64,000 bases of DNA from Serratia sp. M24T3 (GTDB lineage: Bacteria > Pseudomonadota > Gammaproteobacteria > Enterobacterales > Enterobacteriaceae). The position numbers and the translations under genes were made by a program. Each line of letters begins with the position of its first letter. Position 1 is the first letter of the stretch. Under the pieces are notes generated by a model that worked only from the letters and a program-made list of their open reading frames with translations, searched no databases and had not been told where the DNA came from. This document shows positions 30,048 to 39,909 of the stretch, in pieces. The DNA lies in assembly GCF_000257645.1 (NCBI RefSeq), contig NZ_AJHJ01000009.1, forward strand, positions 62,001 to 126,000, read 5' to 3'.

Positions 30048-30092
30048 ATGTTAGCGGCTGTACAAATTAAAGCCTTGTGTTGCGCTTTATAG
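30048..30092 (+). CDS. Possible 14-residue leader or small peptide
   Basis: ATG at 30048 follows an excellent ribosome site (AAGGAGACTCT) and encodes MLAAVQIKALCCAL before TAG. No known family was recognised. It is followed after 15 bases by a second small ORF (30108). No gene lies downstream on this strand, so a classic attenuation leader is unlikely. It may be a tiny protein, a translated sRNA, or chance. Confidence 0.3.
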   Translation: MLAAVQIKALCCAL

Positions 30093-30107
30093 TTTTTAAT
30101 CTGTTAA

Positions 30108-30212
30108 ATGAGTGAAAAATCGGCAATCATCTATTTATTGCAACTTTTGCTGGTATCTGTGGCCTATTTTTATGAAAAAAAACAAAAGCCCCAACCAATA
30201 GTATTCGGTTGA
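30108..30212 (+). CDS. Possible 34-residue single-helix membrane peptide
   Basis: The ORF reads MSEKSAIIYLLQLLLVSVA followed by YFYEKKQKPQPIVFG: one hydrophobic helix with a basic C-terminal tail. It has no Shine-Dalgarno site of its own but begins 15 bases after the stop of the well-initiated ORF at 30048, so coupling is conceivable. Its 3' end overlaps the mukB terminator stem, which argues against coding. Treat as a candidate only. Confidence 0.25.
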   Translation: MSEKSAIIYLLQLLLVSVAYFYEKKQKPQPIVFG

Positions 30213-30218
30213 GGCTTT
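30172..30218 (-). terminator. Terminator of the cmoM-mukFEB operon
   Basis: Arms 30185-30196 and 30207-30218 form a 12-bp stem with one G-U pair and a 10-nt loop. On the minus strand TTTTGTTTTTTTT follows. It lies about 70 bp downstream of the mukB stop. Confidence 0.88.
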
Positions 30219-30286
30219 AAAATGAGCAATATTTTAAGCTGACTAATTTGCAACTAAATATGGCTTTCAGGCTTCAGCGTAGGTAA

Positions 30287-33200
30287 TCAGCCTTCAGCAG
30301 CAATATCTGCCGCCGAATTTTCCACCGCTGGAAGCTCGGCGGCAAATCCGCGCAGCCCCACTACGTGTACGTGTTCAGTATTCTGGAACACCTTACGTAC
30401 CAGCTTGTAGGTGGTGCCTTTCTCGGGACTGATATTTTCCGGCGCTGCAATAATTAACTGCATCTGCAATCTGTCGCACAGCTCGAACAGCGTAGCGATG
30501 GATTTGGCATCCAGACGCGCGGCTTCGTCGAGGAACAGCAGGCGACAAGGGGAAATATCCTTGCCGCGCAGACGGCTGGACTCGTCTTCCCAGCTCTGTA
30601 CTACCATCACCAGAATAGACATACCGGTACCGATCGCCTCGCCGGTGGACAGCGCGCCACTCTCTGCGCGCAGCCAGCCGTCGGAGCCACGGTTAACTTC
30701 CACTTCCATCTCGAGATAGTTGCGGTAGTCCAGCAACTCTTCGCCGATGGTCTGCGGCGTGCGTTGGCCCATATCAATCTGCGGATTGAGGCGCTGATAG
30801 AGTTTCGCCAACGCTTCTGAGAAGGTCAGGCGATTGCTGGTGAACAAGTCCTGATGCTGCTCTTGCTGTTCTGACAATACGTCCAGCAGCCCGGCATGCG
30901 CCTCGCGAACGTTTACATTCAAACGAACACTTTTCACCTGTCCAAAGGCCACAGCCTGTAATCCCTGATTCAGCTGGCGAATACGGTTCTGCTCGCGCTG
31001 GATGGTTTTACGGATAATATTGGCCACGCTTTTCGAGCTGATTGCCAGCTGCTGTTCGCGTGCAGTCAGCTCCTCGGTCAGACGGCCCAGCTCGATTTCC
31101 ATCTGTTCGATGGCCTCTACCGGATCGTCGGTACGAATAATATCCTGACGAATACGTTCGCGCAGATGCTGATAAACCGCAATGTAGAACTGAATTTTAC
31201 GCTCAGGACGTTTCGGATCTTCCGACAGGCGCAGCACATCGCGAAGATGTTCGTTGTCTGAAACGGCCAGACGCAGCGCGCCCAGTGATTTATCCGACAT
31301 AGAACGCAGCTCGTCGCCGTCCATATAGGCCAGCTCGCGGCGATGAAGGCGACGTTCGACGCCGTTGTCTTTCACCAAACGCATCACCGCACACCAGCCA
31401 GCCTTCGCTGTGACTACGTGCTCACGGCTCTGGTGATAATCGCGCTCAAGCTTGCGCAATTTCTTCTGCAAATTGTCCATCTCGGCTTCACAGAAGGTAA
31501 TCTGTTTTTCCAGCTGGTTGCAGCGCGCGCGGTTGGTGCTCAGCATCTGATGCAGTTCGTCACGACGAGCGCGGGAACGGGCCTCAGCGTTTGGATCGGC
31601 TGGAACACCAATGTCCTGCAGCTCTTGCCCAAGCTCTTTGAGCATGTCGCGCTTGGCTTCGAACGAGCTTTTCAACGAGGCCAGAAGCTGGCTGTATTGA
31701 GTCAGCTGAGTTTGATGCTGACGCACCTGTTCACGGGCACGGCTGCGTTCCGCTTCGGCACTTTCTAAACGGTTACGCAGCTTGTCGTTGAGATCCGAGT
31801 TTTCGGTCAACATGCCGGCAGAGTCGGTATAGCTGAAGTGCGCGCGACGCTGGACCACCTCCGTCAAGGAAAACGCCTGCTGCTTGGCCAGACGCTGAGC
31901 GTGCTGCGCCTGTGCGTAATCTTCCTTTAACTGCTCGTGTTGCTCCGGGTCGCTTTGCAGCACGGAAACCAGCGGCTCCAGCTTGCCTAACGAAACACCG
32001 TGCTGCTGAATAAAGCGCGCAGAGTCCTGGGCTTCGTCCAGCTCGTCGCGAAGCTCTTCCACGCGATCAATGAGTGTTTCATCACACAGCAGGCCAACGC
32101 GCGGTTGCAGCTTGTTCAGTAAAGCCGCAGCTTCTTTCGACTGTTCATACTGCTGACGTTGCTGCTGATTCTGACCTTCGTGGGCACTCAAAGCGCGTTC
32201 AAGCTCGCCGCGACGGCCACTCAATGAGCGGATGTCTGCTTCAGGATCGGAATCAAAAGCTACCGCAAGATGGCTGCCGATAAAGCGACTGAATGCCTGA
32301 TGCAAACGCTGAATTTTTTGTACGTCGAATGACAGGTTGGCATAACGTTCTGACAGCATTTCACGTTCTTTATTTAACACTTCCAGGCGATTTTCACGCG
32401 CGGCACGGCCAAACAGCGGCACCTCCGGGAAGTGGGAATAACGCCATTGACGATCGCCGGTTTTCACCAGCACCGCTTTTTGCATCTCTTCGACCGCAAA
32501 TACGCTGTCATCAAATGACTGCGGATCGCCCTCAACCAGGTAAAGGTCTTCCGGGCAGTCGTCGAGGCCGTCTAGCTGATCGCGGATGCGCGACAGGTCA
32601 GGAACCACGATCGCATGACGCGACGGGCCATACAGCGCGGAGAAGTAAGGCGCATCGTCAATGGTTACGTCGTCATAAATTTCGGACAGCAGCACACCGC
32701 CAAAACGCTCGGCCAGTGCAATCATGCGCGGATCCTCAGCGCCGCTCGGCTGGCTCAGGCGAGTGATCTGCCCTTCAATCTTGCGTTTGCGGGCAGCGAC
32801 CTGGTCGCGTTCAACCGTGGTATCGCGCTCGATTTCCAGCAGCTGCTGCATGAACTCGGTCACCTGCTGGCTACTTTCCAGCGGCTCTTTGCTCTGTTCG
32901 CTTAGTTGGCTCAGGGCATCCTGCGCAGCCAGCCACACTGGGGCGCGGGTAGTCAGCTCGCGAATACGTGCCTGAATCTGTTCCAGCTCCTGGCGCATTT
33001 CCATGCGACGTTCGCCGGCTTGCGAAACGGTCACCGACAACTCTTCGATCTGCACGTCGAGTTCGCGCTGAAGTTCATCGAGATCTTCCGGCTGCACGTC
33101 CTGCCCAGTACGTTTGCAGAATTCTTGCAGCTGGCGCTCGGCGTCTTGCTGCTCGCGCAAACGCCCTTCCAGCTCGGACAAACGCACGCGCAGCGGCTCA

Positions 33201-34744
33201 ACGCGTTCAGACTGATGCTGCTGAGAAGACCAGTCGCGCAGCAGTTCGCGGGCAGTCTGCCAGGCTTCACTGCGGCTAACTTCACCTGCGATTTTCACCA
33301 CCAGCTGATAAGCGTTTTCAAACTGGCTGTGTGCGGCCTGCGCCACACTCATTTTCTGCTCGAGCTGCAACAGGATATCAGTCGCTTCCTGTTCACGTCC
33401 GTGGAAGGTTTCAAGCCAGTCTTCGCTATTGGCGATACTTAAATCTGGCAGCTGACACAGCTCGCGGGCACGCTCGATAGCCTGCAACGCTTGCTGATAC
33501 TGAATAGCACGGGTCTGTTGAACGTCGAGTGCCTGCTGGTAGTCGGCCAACTGACTTTTAAGCTCATCCACTTCAAGCTCGGCGGCTTCGGCACGGGCTT
33601 CGTGCTCGGCGTGCAGCTCGCTGGATTCGGCGACCACTTCGTTCTGTTCTTCCAGGCGATAGGTCAATTCTTCTAGATCAGACTGATAACGTTCGATTTT
33701 TTCCTGCTGGCGCATCGCGGTCTGCACCAGATTCAGGTGATCGCTGGCGGCCTGATAATCAGTTTCAAGATCGCTCTGCGATCCACTTTGCTCTGCAAGC
33801 TCACGCGCCATTTCGACGTGGCGATATTGTTCACCGGCCAGCTGTTTACGGCTGCTCAGGAGTTCATTACGCAGTACCAACGCACCGTCGAGATGAATAC
33901 GACGCTCATTGGCGTGGCGCATGTAGTCGGCGGCTACGTATGAAGTTGCTTCTGAAATCAGATGCTTGAACAGGTCACGATCAGACTGCGTAACGCGTAT
34001 TGCTTCCAGCGTCATGCGGTTTTCACGCAGTGCGGCTTCCATATCCTGGAACGCCTTTCGCACGCCGCTGTTTTCCGGTAACAAATAGTCACGCAGCGAT
34101 CGGGTAATAGCGCTGGAGATACCGCCGTACAGCGAGGCCTCAATCAGGCGATAAAATTTGCTGCGATCGGCAGCCGAGCGCAGGCGACGTGGGATCACAC
34201 CCAAGTCAAACATCAGCGAGTGATAGTCGGTAATGGAGTTAAACTGCTTGAACTGCACTCCTTCCATCTCTTCAACGCGCTCTTTCAACTCTTGCAGAGA
34301 CAGCACGCGCGCCTGGCGCTCGCCCACGGTTTCGGTAAGAATTTCCGTTGGTTGAACCGCGGTTGGCAACCCCTGAATGGTGAAAGGTTTGATATCAACC
34401 TTGCGATCGCGTCCGGCAATTTGCTGCAGGCGCACGCCAACAATCACGCGCTGGTGGCGCGAGTTAACCACGTCGAGGGTCGAATAACACACCCCGGCGC
34501 GCAGCTTGCCGTGCAGACCTCTGTCGCGGGAACCTGAGGTTGCCCCTGCTTCGGTGGTGTTACGAAAGTGCAGCAGGGTTAAATCGGGGATAAGCGCCGT
34601 GACAAACGCGGCCATGGTGGTTGACTTACCGGCTCCGTTACCACCGGACAGCGTGGTCACCAGCGCATCGAGGTCAAAGGTGCGGGCAAAAAAACCGTTC
34701 CAGTTAACCAGCGTCAGCGAGCGAAATTTACCGCGTTCAATCAT
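30287..34744 (-). CDS. mukB: Chromosome condensation ATPase MukB
   Basis: The 1485-residue SMC-like protein has the N-terminal Walker [15 protein letters not shown] (about 34-47). Two long coiled-coil arms rich in Glu, Gln and Leu surround a hinge near the middle, and the C-terminal head carries [13 protein letters not shown] (signature-like) and [11 protein letters not shown] (Walker B). With MukE and MukF it forms the bacterial condensin that organises and segregates the chromosome, and it interacts with topoisomerase IV. The start overlaps the mukE stop by 4 bp (ATGA). Length is essentially that of E. coli MukB (1486). Confidence 0.97.
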   Translation of the reverse strand: MIERGKFRSLTLVNWNGFFARTFDLDALVTTLSGGNGAGKSTTMAAFVTALIPDLTLLHFRNTTEAGATSGSRDRGLHGKLRAGVCYSTLDVVNSRHQRVIVGVRLQQIAGRDRKVDIKPFTIQGLPTAVQPTEILTETVGERQARVLSLQELKERVEEMEGVQFKQFNSITDYHSLMFDLGVIPRRLRSAADRSKFYRLIEASLYGGISSAITRSLRDYLLPENSGVRKAFQDMEAALRENRMTLEAIRVTQSDRDLFKHLISEATSYVAADYMRHANERRIHLDGALVLRNELLSSRKQLAGEQYRHVEMARELAEQSGSQSDLETDYQAASDHLNLVQTAMRQQEKIERYQSDLEELTYRLEEQNEVVAESSELHAEHEARAEAAELEVDELKSQLADYQQALDVQQTRAIQYQQALQAIERARELCQLPDLSIANSEDWLETFHGREQEATDILLQLEQKMSVAQAAHSQFENAYQLVVKIAGEVSRSEAWQTARELLRDWSSQQHQSERVEPLRVRLSELEGRLREQQDAERQLQEFCKRTGQDVQPEDLDELQRELDVQIEELSVTVSQAGERRMEMRQELEQIQARIRELTTRAPVWLAAQDALSQLSEQSKEPLESSQQVTEFMQQLLEIERDTTVERDQVAARKRKIEGQITRLSQPSGAEDPRMIALAERFGGVLLSEIYDDVTIDDAPYFSALYGPSRHAIVVPDLSRIRDQLDGLDDCPEDLYLVEGDPQSFDDSVFAVEEMQKAVLVKTGDRQWRYSHFPEVPLFGRAARENRLEVLNKEREMLSERYANLSFDVQKIQRLHQAFSRFIGSHLAVAFDSDPEADIRSLSGRRGELERALSAHEGQNQQQRQQYEQSKEAAALLNKLQPRVGLLCDETLIDRVEELRDELDEAQDSARFIQQHGVSLGKLEPLVSVLQSDPEQHEQLKEDYAQAQHAQRLAKQQAFSLTEVVQRRAHFSYTDSAGMLTENSDLNDKLRNRLESAEAERSRAREQVRQHQTQLTQYSQLLASLKSSFEAKRDMLKELGQELQDIGVPADPNAEARSRARRDELHQMLSTNRARCNQLEKQITFCEAEMDNLQKKLRKLERDYHQSREHVVTAKAGWCAVMRLVKDNGVERRLHRRELAYMDGDELRSMSDKSLGALRLAVSDNEHLRDVLRLSEDPKRPERKIQFYIAVYQHLRERIRQDIIRTDDPVEAIEQMEIELGRLTEELTAREQQLAISSKSVANIIRKTIQREQNRIRQLNQGLQAVAFGQVKSVRLNVNVREAHAGLLDVLSEQQEQHQDLFTSNRLTFSEALAKLYQRLNPQIDMGQRTPQTIGEELLDYRNYLEMEVEVNRGSDGWLRAESGALSTGEAIGTGMSILVMVVQSWEDESSRLRGKDISPCRLLFLDEAARLDAKSIATLFELCDRLQMQLIIAAPENISPEKGTTYKLVRKVFQNTEHVHVVGLRGFAAELPAVENSAADIAAEG

Positions 34745-35469
34745 TCGTGTTCATCCTCTGCACCTTCTGGCCCATTGTCTGCCTGCGCTTCGCTTTCGTC
34801 ATTTTCATCATTGAGCAACAGGCTGTTTTCAATTGGCATCGCTTCGCCGTCACGGATCATTCGCAGCTGCGCTTCGCGGGCATCATCACCGCTGCGCACA
34901 TCTGCTCCAAAGCGAAACACGGCTTCGGTGATTCTGAATTTGGTGCTGTCGGCACCCATGAAATAAACCATGCCAAGTCGGCGTAAACGGTTGAGTGAAG
35001 TTCTGACTTTTTCCTGAAGTTTTTGTCTATCGAGATCCGAACCCGTAGAACGCTGGTTGACATACTTCAGCAGTTTGCTTTCATCAGCCAGACTCAGCAA
35101 TTCATCAAATAACTCTTGCTGAGTAAAAATGCCTTCATGCGCCAGACGCTCCGGGCTAAGGTACAGATAACAAAGAATTTTACCTACCATCATGTCCAGC
35201 TCAGACAATACTGAACGTGGAATAAGCGTGGTTGAACGCGGGCGCAGATAGAAGAAGCCTTCCGGCGCGCGGATCAGCTCAACGCTGTAACGGCTGTAAA
35301 ATTGTTCGATTTCGTCCTGATAATCCATCAGGAAAGCGTGGTTATCCAATTCATCAATTCCGATATGACGGCCAGAACGAAGCTGACTGTCGAGAGCCGG
35401 GAACAGAGAATTAGCCAACGCCTGCGCCAGCTTGGCTGGCATTATTTGTTCAATATTTGTCGATGACAT
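34741..35469 (-). CDS. mukE: Condensin subunit MukE
   Basis: The 242-residue winged-helix protein contains [28 protein letters not shown] (quoted here as the start region only), [20 protein letters not shown] and [14 protein letters not shown]. It ends in an acidic tail ([10 protein letters not shown]). It bridges MukF and MukB in the condensin complex. I choose the ATG at 35467-35469 ([11 protein letters not shown]), as in current E. coli annotation. It overlaps the mukF 3' end by 20 bp, and a longer open frame upstream simply reads mukF out of frame. Confidence 0.95.
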   Translation of the reverse strand: MSSTNIEQIMPAKLAQALANSLFPALDSQLRSGRHIGIDELDNHAFLMDYQDEIEQFYSRYSVELIRAPEGFFYLRPRSTTLIPRSVLSELDMMVGKILCYLYLSPERLAHEGIFTQQELFDELLSLADESKLLKYVNQRSTGSDLDRQKLQEKVRTSLNRLRRLGMVYFMGADSTKFRITEAVFRFGADVRSGDDAREAQLRMIRDGEAMPIENSLLLNDENDESEAQADNGPEGAEDEHE

Positions 35470-36775
35470 GGGCCTGCACCTTGGCTCCGTAATCATTGAT
35501 TGCCTGCCACTGTGCTGGCAACCCTGAAAAATCTGCTTCAGCCACACCAAGGCGTACTGCCTGGTCGACCATAATTCGCGCCACGTCAAAATGGCGCACG
35601 CGTGGATACTGTTCGAGATAGTCGCGCATCACCAGTCCCAGATTCAGCGGCACTTTATCTTGCTGATAAATCAGCAAGGCTTTTTCAATCAGCGCCGCAA
35701 GCTGTTCGCGGATTTCACTAAACTCTTCAAACTCGAGATCCGCCGGCAGTTCGCCGGTCACTTCGTCACTCCGCAGTGCCAGCTCTTCGTCGCGCATGTC
35801 TAGCAGACGATCGGCATTGGCAAAGGTGAGTGTCCACGGATTATCAAAATAGTTTTGCACCGAGAGGCGAAGGCGCTGGGCGAACACGCGATTTTTGTCC
35901 ATGTCGATGGCAGTACGAATAAACTTGTGTACGTGGCGGTCGTAGCCAATCCAGAGATCGATTGCCTGTTGACCCCAGCTGGTAATTCGGTCCAGCTTGT
36001 TTTGCAGGTCATAAACCAGCTTGTCTATAAAGCCAAGATCTTCCGGACCGGTCATGGTCGCGTCCTGAATCCGCAACAGGTGGGCTTGCAGCAGATCGCC
36101 CGCAGCTTCCAGCGTATCCTGAAGCTCGCGCAAAGTTCCCGACGTTTCAGACAGCAATAGTTCACAGCTGGAAATCGCCGCACGCCAGTCTTTGCTGAGC
36201 AGCGCCGCGATGTCGTCTTTCACACCTTGCTGCTGCTCGTCCATGATGCGTTGGGTCATGTCGATGCTGTCAAAAATTTCAGCCACGGAGTATTTCAGAG
36301 GGGCAAACACATTGCGATGCCAGTGGAACTCATCGCCACCTTCATCGGCCGCATCCGCTGCGCGTTTTAGTTCCTGAGCAACAATCGATAACTGCATTGA
36401 CAGTCGCAGCGTGGAAAACTCACGCTGACGAATATAGTAATCGGTAATGCCAATCCCAAGCGGTGTTAAACGATAAATCGCGTTGCCGTCAGCCAGTTCA
36501 CTGACAAAACGGTTGATCAATCGTTGACGCACCATGTCATTGATGGCGTTGTTGGCACGTACGGCAATCGTCTCGTTGGTTTGCTCAAACCCTTTGCTGA
36601 CGTGGCGAAAAGCATCTATCAGTTCGCCCTCGCTCATTTCTCCATCAAGACGCTCGCCGTTTAACGTGGCAATCGCCAGAAGAAAGGCGAGTCGCTCCGT
36701 CGGCAATGAAATTGAGAAATCATTTTTACGTGCCCAGGCGACCAGTTCAGGGACAGTCTGGGAAAATTCACTCAT
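35450..36775 (-). CDS. mukF: Condensin kleisin subunit MukF
   Basis: The 441-residue kleisin begins [24 protein letters not shown]. It has an N-terminal winged-helix dimerisation domain, a helical middle region (about 180-310) and a C-terminal domain that contacts the MukB head. It binds MukE and MukB and controls their ATPase cycle. Its start overlaps the cmoM stop by 4 bp, so cmoM, mukF, mukE and mukB are all overlapping and read as one operon. E. coli MukF is 440 residues. Confidence 0.96.
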   Translation of the reverse strand: MSEFSQTVPELVAWARKNDFSISLPTERLAFLLAIATLNGERLDGEMSEGELIDAFRHVSKGFEQTNETIAVRANNAINDMVRQRLINRFVSELADGNAIYRLTPLGIGITDYYIRQREFSTLRLSMQLSIVAQELKRAADAADEGGDEFHWHRNVFAPLKYSVAEIFDSIDMTQRIMDEQQQGVKDDIAALLSKDWRAAISSCELLLSETSGTLRELQDTLEAAGDLLQAHLLRIQDATMTGPEDLGFIDKLVYDLQNKLDRITSWGQQAIDLWIGYDRHVHKFIRTAIDMDKNRVFAQRLRLSVQNYFDNPWTLTFANADRLLDMRDEELALRSDEVTGELPADLEFEEFSEIREQLAALIEKALLIYQQDKVPLNLGLVMRDYLEQYPRVRHFDVARIMVDQAVRLGVAEADFSGLPAQWQAINDYGAKVQAHVIDKY

Positions 36776-37638
36776 AATTCGTCCTTCCGATCGGGTTTGT
36801 GCGCCATCACGTGAATATAACGCCCCAAACTAACAAAAGGCTCCTGTCGGCAATAACGCTGTTCCAGCGCCAGAAGCTCGTCAAAATCCTGCTTATGCTG
36901 TTGCCTGTTTCGCAGATAATCGTGAAACACTCTTACACCGGTTTTGCCGGTAATCTGCAATCCCATCTCTTCTAGCCACTGGTAAACCTGATTGGGTTCC
37001 AGCGGGTAATCGGGGAGCAACGAGCTTTTTTTTATTTTGGGTAACCCTGCTTCGACATGGCCAAAATTCCCCAACACCATGTGGCGCATCAGTAAACCAT
37101 TGACGTTATAAAACATCAAAGATATAGCGCCGCCGGGCAACAGACAGTCGTTCAAGGCCTGAAGTGCCTGTTGAGGTTCTGCCAGCCATTCGATTACAGC
37201 ATGAAACAATATCAGATCAACCGGCTGTTCCAAATACTGCGCAACGTCCTGAGCCGGACATTGTACAAATTGCATGTTGTCGCTCACACCTTTTTCGGCG
37301 GCCGCGGCCTTCGCCCGCTTGATCATCTCACCTGAAAGATCGCACAACAATACCTGATGTCCTAAAGCGGCCAATTCGCAGGCCATCTGACCTTCGCCGC
37401 CGCCGGCATCAAGTATACGCAAAGGGCGTTGGGGAAGCTCGGTTAAAAGCTGTCGCAGGTCTTGTCCGAGGACAGCCTGACGAATCTGCCCTTTCGTCGT
37501 CCCATAGATATTGCGCGAAAATTTTTCTGCCATATCATCGAAGTTACGGCCCTGAGGTGACGGTTGTTCTACCTCGATACGTTTTTTCTTGCTCAATTGT
37601 TTGCTTTTACCCTGGGTATTACCCTTATTGATTGGCAT
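36772..37638 (-). CDS. cmoM: tRNA 5-carboxymethoxyuridine methyltransferase CmoM
   Basis: The 288-residue SAM-dependent methyltransferase converts cmo5U34 to its methyl ester in some tRNAs. The SAM motif I is [14 protein letters not shown], followed by [24 protein letters not shown] and [13 protein letters not shown]. It is about 27 residues longer than E. coli CmoM (261). The extra basic N-terminal segment ([18 protein letters not shown]) precedes the conserved [16 protein letters not shown]. No nearer ATG exists before that motif, and the ribosome site at 37638 is weak, so the true start is uncertain. It is the first gene of the muk operon. Confidence 0.9.
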   Translation of the reverse strand: MPINKGNTQGKSKQLSKKKRIEVEQPSPQGRNFDDMAEKFSRNIYGTTKGQIRQAVLGQDLRQLLTELPQRPLRILDAGGGEGQMACELAALGHQVLLCDLSGEMIKRAKAAAAEKGVSDNMQFVQCPAQDVAQYLEQPVDLILFHAVIEWLAEPQQALQALNDCLLPGGAISLMFYNVNGLLMRHMVLGNFGHVEAGLPKIKKSSLLPDYPLEPNQVYQWLEEMGLQITGKTGVRVFHDYLRNRQQHKQDFDELLALEQRYCRQEPFVSLGRYIHVMAHKPDRKDEL

Positions 37639-37772
37639 CGCGCCACTAAGTTGACCGGGTATGGAAGAACCGCTTAATCTGCTATTTTGGCACAGCCTGA
37701 CCTAGAATAAATCATCCTGACCGAGAATCTCGGCCGGATGGCGTTTTTTCACCCAAAAGGAAGTAAAAACCG

Positions 37773-38570
37773 ATGCTTTTTATCCTGAAAAAGATTGTAG
37801 GCAGTCTCCTGATGCCTCTGCCCTTTTTGTTGTCTCTGATGGCGTTGGCACTGTTTTTACTGTGGTTCACCCGCAGACAAAAAACAGGGAAAGTTATTTT
37901 TTTATTCAGTTGGCTGTGTCTTGGGCTGCTAAGCCTGCAACCTGTTGCTGATAGCCTGCTACGACAGTTTGAAAATACTTATGATACCTATCACGGTCAG
38001 GGTCCAGTCGACTATGTCGTGGTGCTGGGTGGTGGCTATACTTATAACCCCAAATGGGCGCCGAGTTCGAATCTGATTGATAACCAGCTACCGCGTCTCA
38101 CTGAGGGTGTCAGGATTTATCTGATGAATCCAGGTTCCAAGATGATTTTCACCGGCGCAGCAGCGTTTACCAATCCGAAAAGTAACGCTGAAGTGGGCGC
38201 ATTGACAGCAGAAAGCCTGGGCGTTCCGGCCAAAGATATTATTATTCTCGACCAGCCTCTTGATACTCGTGCCGAAGCAAAAGAGGTGGCAAAACGCATT
38301 GGACATCAGCCTTTCGTTTTAGTGACATCAGCGAATCATTTGCCGCGCGCAATGGAGTTTTTCCACCAACAGGGACTTTCACCAATTCCGGGTCCGGCCA
38401 ATCAAATGGCTATCGACTCGCCGATGGAACCTTGGGAGAGAGTCATCCCTCAGCCACTGTATTTAGTGCATAGCGAACGTTTCTGGTACGAGTTTGTCGG
38501 GAGAGTCTGGCAATTCATCACCGACAAAGTGTCAGGAAGCGACCCTCAGCCCACCAGCACGGGAAATTAA
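37773..38570 (+). CDS. elyC: Envelope biogenesis factor ElyC
   Basis: The 265-residue inner-membrane protein has two N-terminal hydrophobic helices (about 7-30 and 40-60). A periplasmic DUF218 domain follows, with DYVVVLGGGYTYNP, RLTEGVRIYLMNPGSKMIFTG, and VTSANHLPRAMEFFHQQG. E. coli ElyC (YcbC, 259 aa) is needed for normal peptidoglycan synthesis at low temperature and affects undecaprenyl-phosphate metabolism. AAGGAAG precedes the ATG. It diverges from cmoM and converges on kdsB. Confidence 0.93.
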   Translation: MLFILKKIVGSLLMPLPFLLSLMALALFLLWFTRRQKTGKVIFLFSWLCLGLLSLQPVADSLLRQFENTYDTYHGQGPVDYVVVLGGGYTYNPKWAPSSNLIDNQLPRLTEGVRIYLMNPGSKMIFTGAAAFTNPKSNAEVGALTAESLGVPAKDIIILDQPLDTRAEAKEVAKRIGHQPFVLVTSANHLPRAMEFFHQQGLSPIPGPANQMAIDSPMEPWERVIPQPLYLVHSERFWYEFVGRVWQFITDKVSGSDPQPTSTGN

Positions 38571-38597
38571 CAACGGGGATTTATTTCGGCAGAATAT

Positions 38598-38623
38598 TGT
38601 ACCGTTCAGGGAAGAACGGTACA
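38598..38623. other. Hairpin between convergent elyC and kdsB
   Basis: TGTACCGTTC (38598-38607) and GAACGGTACA (38614-38623) form a perfect 10-bp stem with a 6-nt loop. Neither strand has a real T-run after it, so it could be a Rho-assisted or weak bidirectional terminator. Confidence 0.5.
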
Positions 38624-38642
38624 TAAAGCAGTTCAGAAAAGA

Positions 38643-39395
38643 TTATTTATTGGTAAAAAAATCGCGCACGCGCTGCAAATCTTCTGGAGTATCAACGCCT
38701 ACAGAAGGTATAGCCTTCGCTACGGCAACGTGGATCTTCTCGCCATACCACAGCACGCGCAACTGCTCCAATAGCTCAATCTTCTCAAGCTGGCTCGGCT
38801 CCCATGCCACGTAACGGCGAATAAAACCGGCGCGATAGGCGTAAATTCCGATATGGCGCAGGAAGGCATCACCGATGATTTCTTTTGAAACGGCAAAACG
38901 TTCGCGATCCCAAGGAATGGCTGCACGAGAAAAATACAGCGCAAAGCCCTGAGCATCCATTACCACCTTGACTGCATTAGGGTTAAACGCTTCTTCCGCG
39001 TCGGTAATCGGTACCGCCAAAGTCGCCATGCCTGCAGCGCACCGGGCGAGGTTGTCAGCGACCTGACGCACGATGACCGGCGGTATTAATGGCTCATCGC
39101 CCTGCACATTAACGATAATTTCATCGTCGGCAAAACCACACAGCTCGATAACCTCTGCCAGCCGCTCGGTACCTGACTGGTGATCGGGACGGGTCATGCA
39201 AACTTCGCCACCCGCCAACTCAACCGCGATTTTAACGTCAGGATGGTCGGTCGCCACAATCACGCGTTTGGCTCCCGATTCTCGAGCGCGCTCCATCACG
39301 TGCACTATCATTGGCTTGCCATTAATGTCGGCCAGCGGTTTACCCGGCAGGCGGCTCGACGCATAGCGAGCTGGAATAATGGCAACAAAACTCAT
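38643..39395 (-). CDS. kdsB: 3-deoxy-manno-octulosonate cytidylyltransferase
   Basis: The 250-residue enzyme activates Kdo with CTP to CMP-Kdo for lipopolysaccharide core synthesis. The nucleotide-binding N-terminus [16 protein letters not shown] is clear, as are [18 protein letters not shown] and [12 protein letters not shown]. The gene overlaps ycaR by 4 bp, as in E. coli, and is the terminal gene of that pair. Length is close to E. coli KdsB (248). Confidence 0.96.
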   Translation of the reverse strand: MSFVAIIPARYASSRLPGKPLADINGKPMIVHVMERARESGAKRVIVATDHPDVKIAVELAGGEVCMTRPDHQSGTERLAEVIELCGFADDEIIVNVQGDEPLIPPVIVRQVADNLARCAAGMATLAVPITDAEEAFNPNAVKVVMDAQGFALYFSRAAIPWDRERFAVSKEIIGDAFLRHIGIYAYRAGFIRRYVAWEPSQLEKIELLEQLRVLWYGEKIHVAVAKAIPSVGVDTPEDLQRVRDFFTNK

Positions 39396-39574
39396 GGATG
39401 GATCTCGTCGGCAGACAATGAACGGGCTTCAACTTCGAGCAGCACCGGAATACCATCACGAACCGGGTAAGCCAAACCATCGGCTTTACAGACAAGTTCC
39501 TGGGATTCTTTGTTAAAGTACAATTTTCCGTTGCAGACTGGGCAAGCAACAATTTCAAGTAAACGATGGTCCAT
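39392..39574 (-). CDS. ycaR: Trm112-like zinc-ribbon protein YcaR
   Basis: The 60-residue protein begins [20 protein letters not shown], and the E. coli family member also has 60 residues. CPVC near residue 11 and a later single Cys (LVCKADG) form an incomplete zinc-ribbon-like pattern typical of the UPF0434/Trm112-like family. The function is not established. It is stably linked to kdsB, whose start overlaps its stop. Confidence 0.93.
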   Translation of the reverse strand: MDHRLLEIVACPVCNGKLYFNKESQELVCKADGLAYPVRDGIPVLLEVEARSLSADEIHP

Positions 39575-39711
39575 AATTCCTCCGTGAGGCGTAAAAGAGC
39601 ACTCACTCTGTATCGAAAAGCCGACAGCAGGTAAGCCATTATGGTGACAGAGAATAGCACAGCGACTACCTGCCGTTAACTATCCTGACGGAAGAAGTTT
39701 TTGAGTGAATA

Positions 39712-39740
39712 TTGCGAAAACTCAAGAGCGGGCGTATGAT
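39712..39740 (+). promoter_or_regulatory. Promoter of the AzuC-like small gene
   Basis: TTGCGA (39712-39717) and TATGAT (39735-39740) are spaced by exactly 17 bp, a good sigma-70 promoter on the plus strand between ycaR and ycaQ. A start near 39747 is predicted. Confidence 0.7.
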
Positions 39741-39742
39741 TT

Positions 39743-39764
39743 TTTTGTGAGCAACATCACATAA
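39743..39764 (+). promoter_or_regulatory. CRP binding site overlapping the start of transcription
   Basis: TGTGA at 39746-39750 and TCACA at 39757-39761 are separated by six bases, a perfect match to the CRP core TGTGA-N6-TCACA. It covers about +1 to +15 of the predicted transcript, the position expected for repression by cAMP-CRP rather than activation. Confidence 0.7.
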
Positions 39765-39787
39765 AACTGCCATTTAAGAGTGAAGAA

Positions 39788-39838
39788 ATGAAACTTTTCC
39801 ATAAAATCATCGCTATGTTTGCCAACTACAGTAATTAA
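39788..39838 (+). CDS. AzuC-like 16-residue small protein
   Basis: The ORF encodes MKLFHKIIAMFANYSN and stops at TAA 39836-39838. Seven of the 16 positions match the start of E. coli AzuC as I remember it (MKLRKILKSMFNNYC). They include MKL at the N-terminus and the MF-x-NY motif at positions 10-14, in an amphipathic helix with basic residues. AzuC is a 28-residue, membrane-associated protein from a dual-function sRNA that responds to carbon source through CRP. This one is shorter, but has a promoter, perfect CRP site, a purine-rich leader (AAGAGTGAAGAA) and a terminator, forming an RNA of about 135 nt. The name is not assigned because orthology is unproven and it is at a different locus from E. 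coli azuC. Confidence 0.55.
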   Translation: MKLFHKIIAMFANYSN

Positions 39839-39856
39839 TCTGGTTGAGAGACAGAT

Positions 39857-39883
39857 AAACGGCTGCCGAATGCAGCCGTTTTC
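39857..39883 (+). terminator. Terminator of the AzuC-like transcript
   Basis: AAACGGCTGC (39857-39866) and GCAGCCGTTT (39872-39881) form a perfect 10-bp stem with a CGAAT loop, followed by a short T-rich stretch. It lies 18 bp after the small ORF and could also help end ycaQ transcripts on the other strand. Confidence 0.75.
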
Positions 39884-39909
39884 AATTCATAGTCCCGTTC
39901 AGCAGAATA

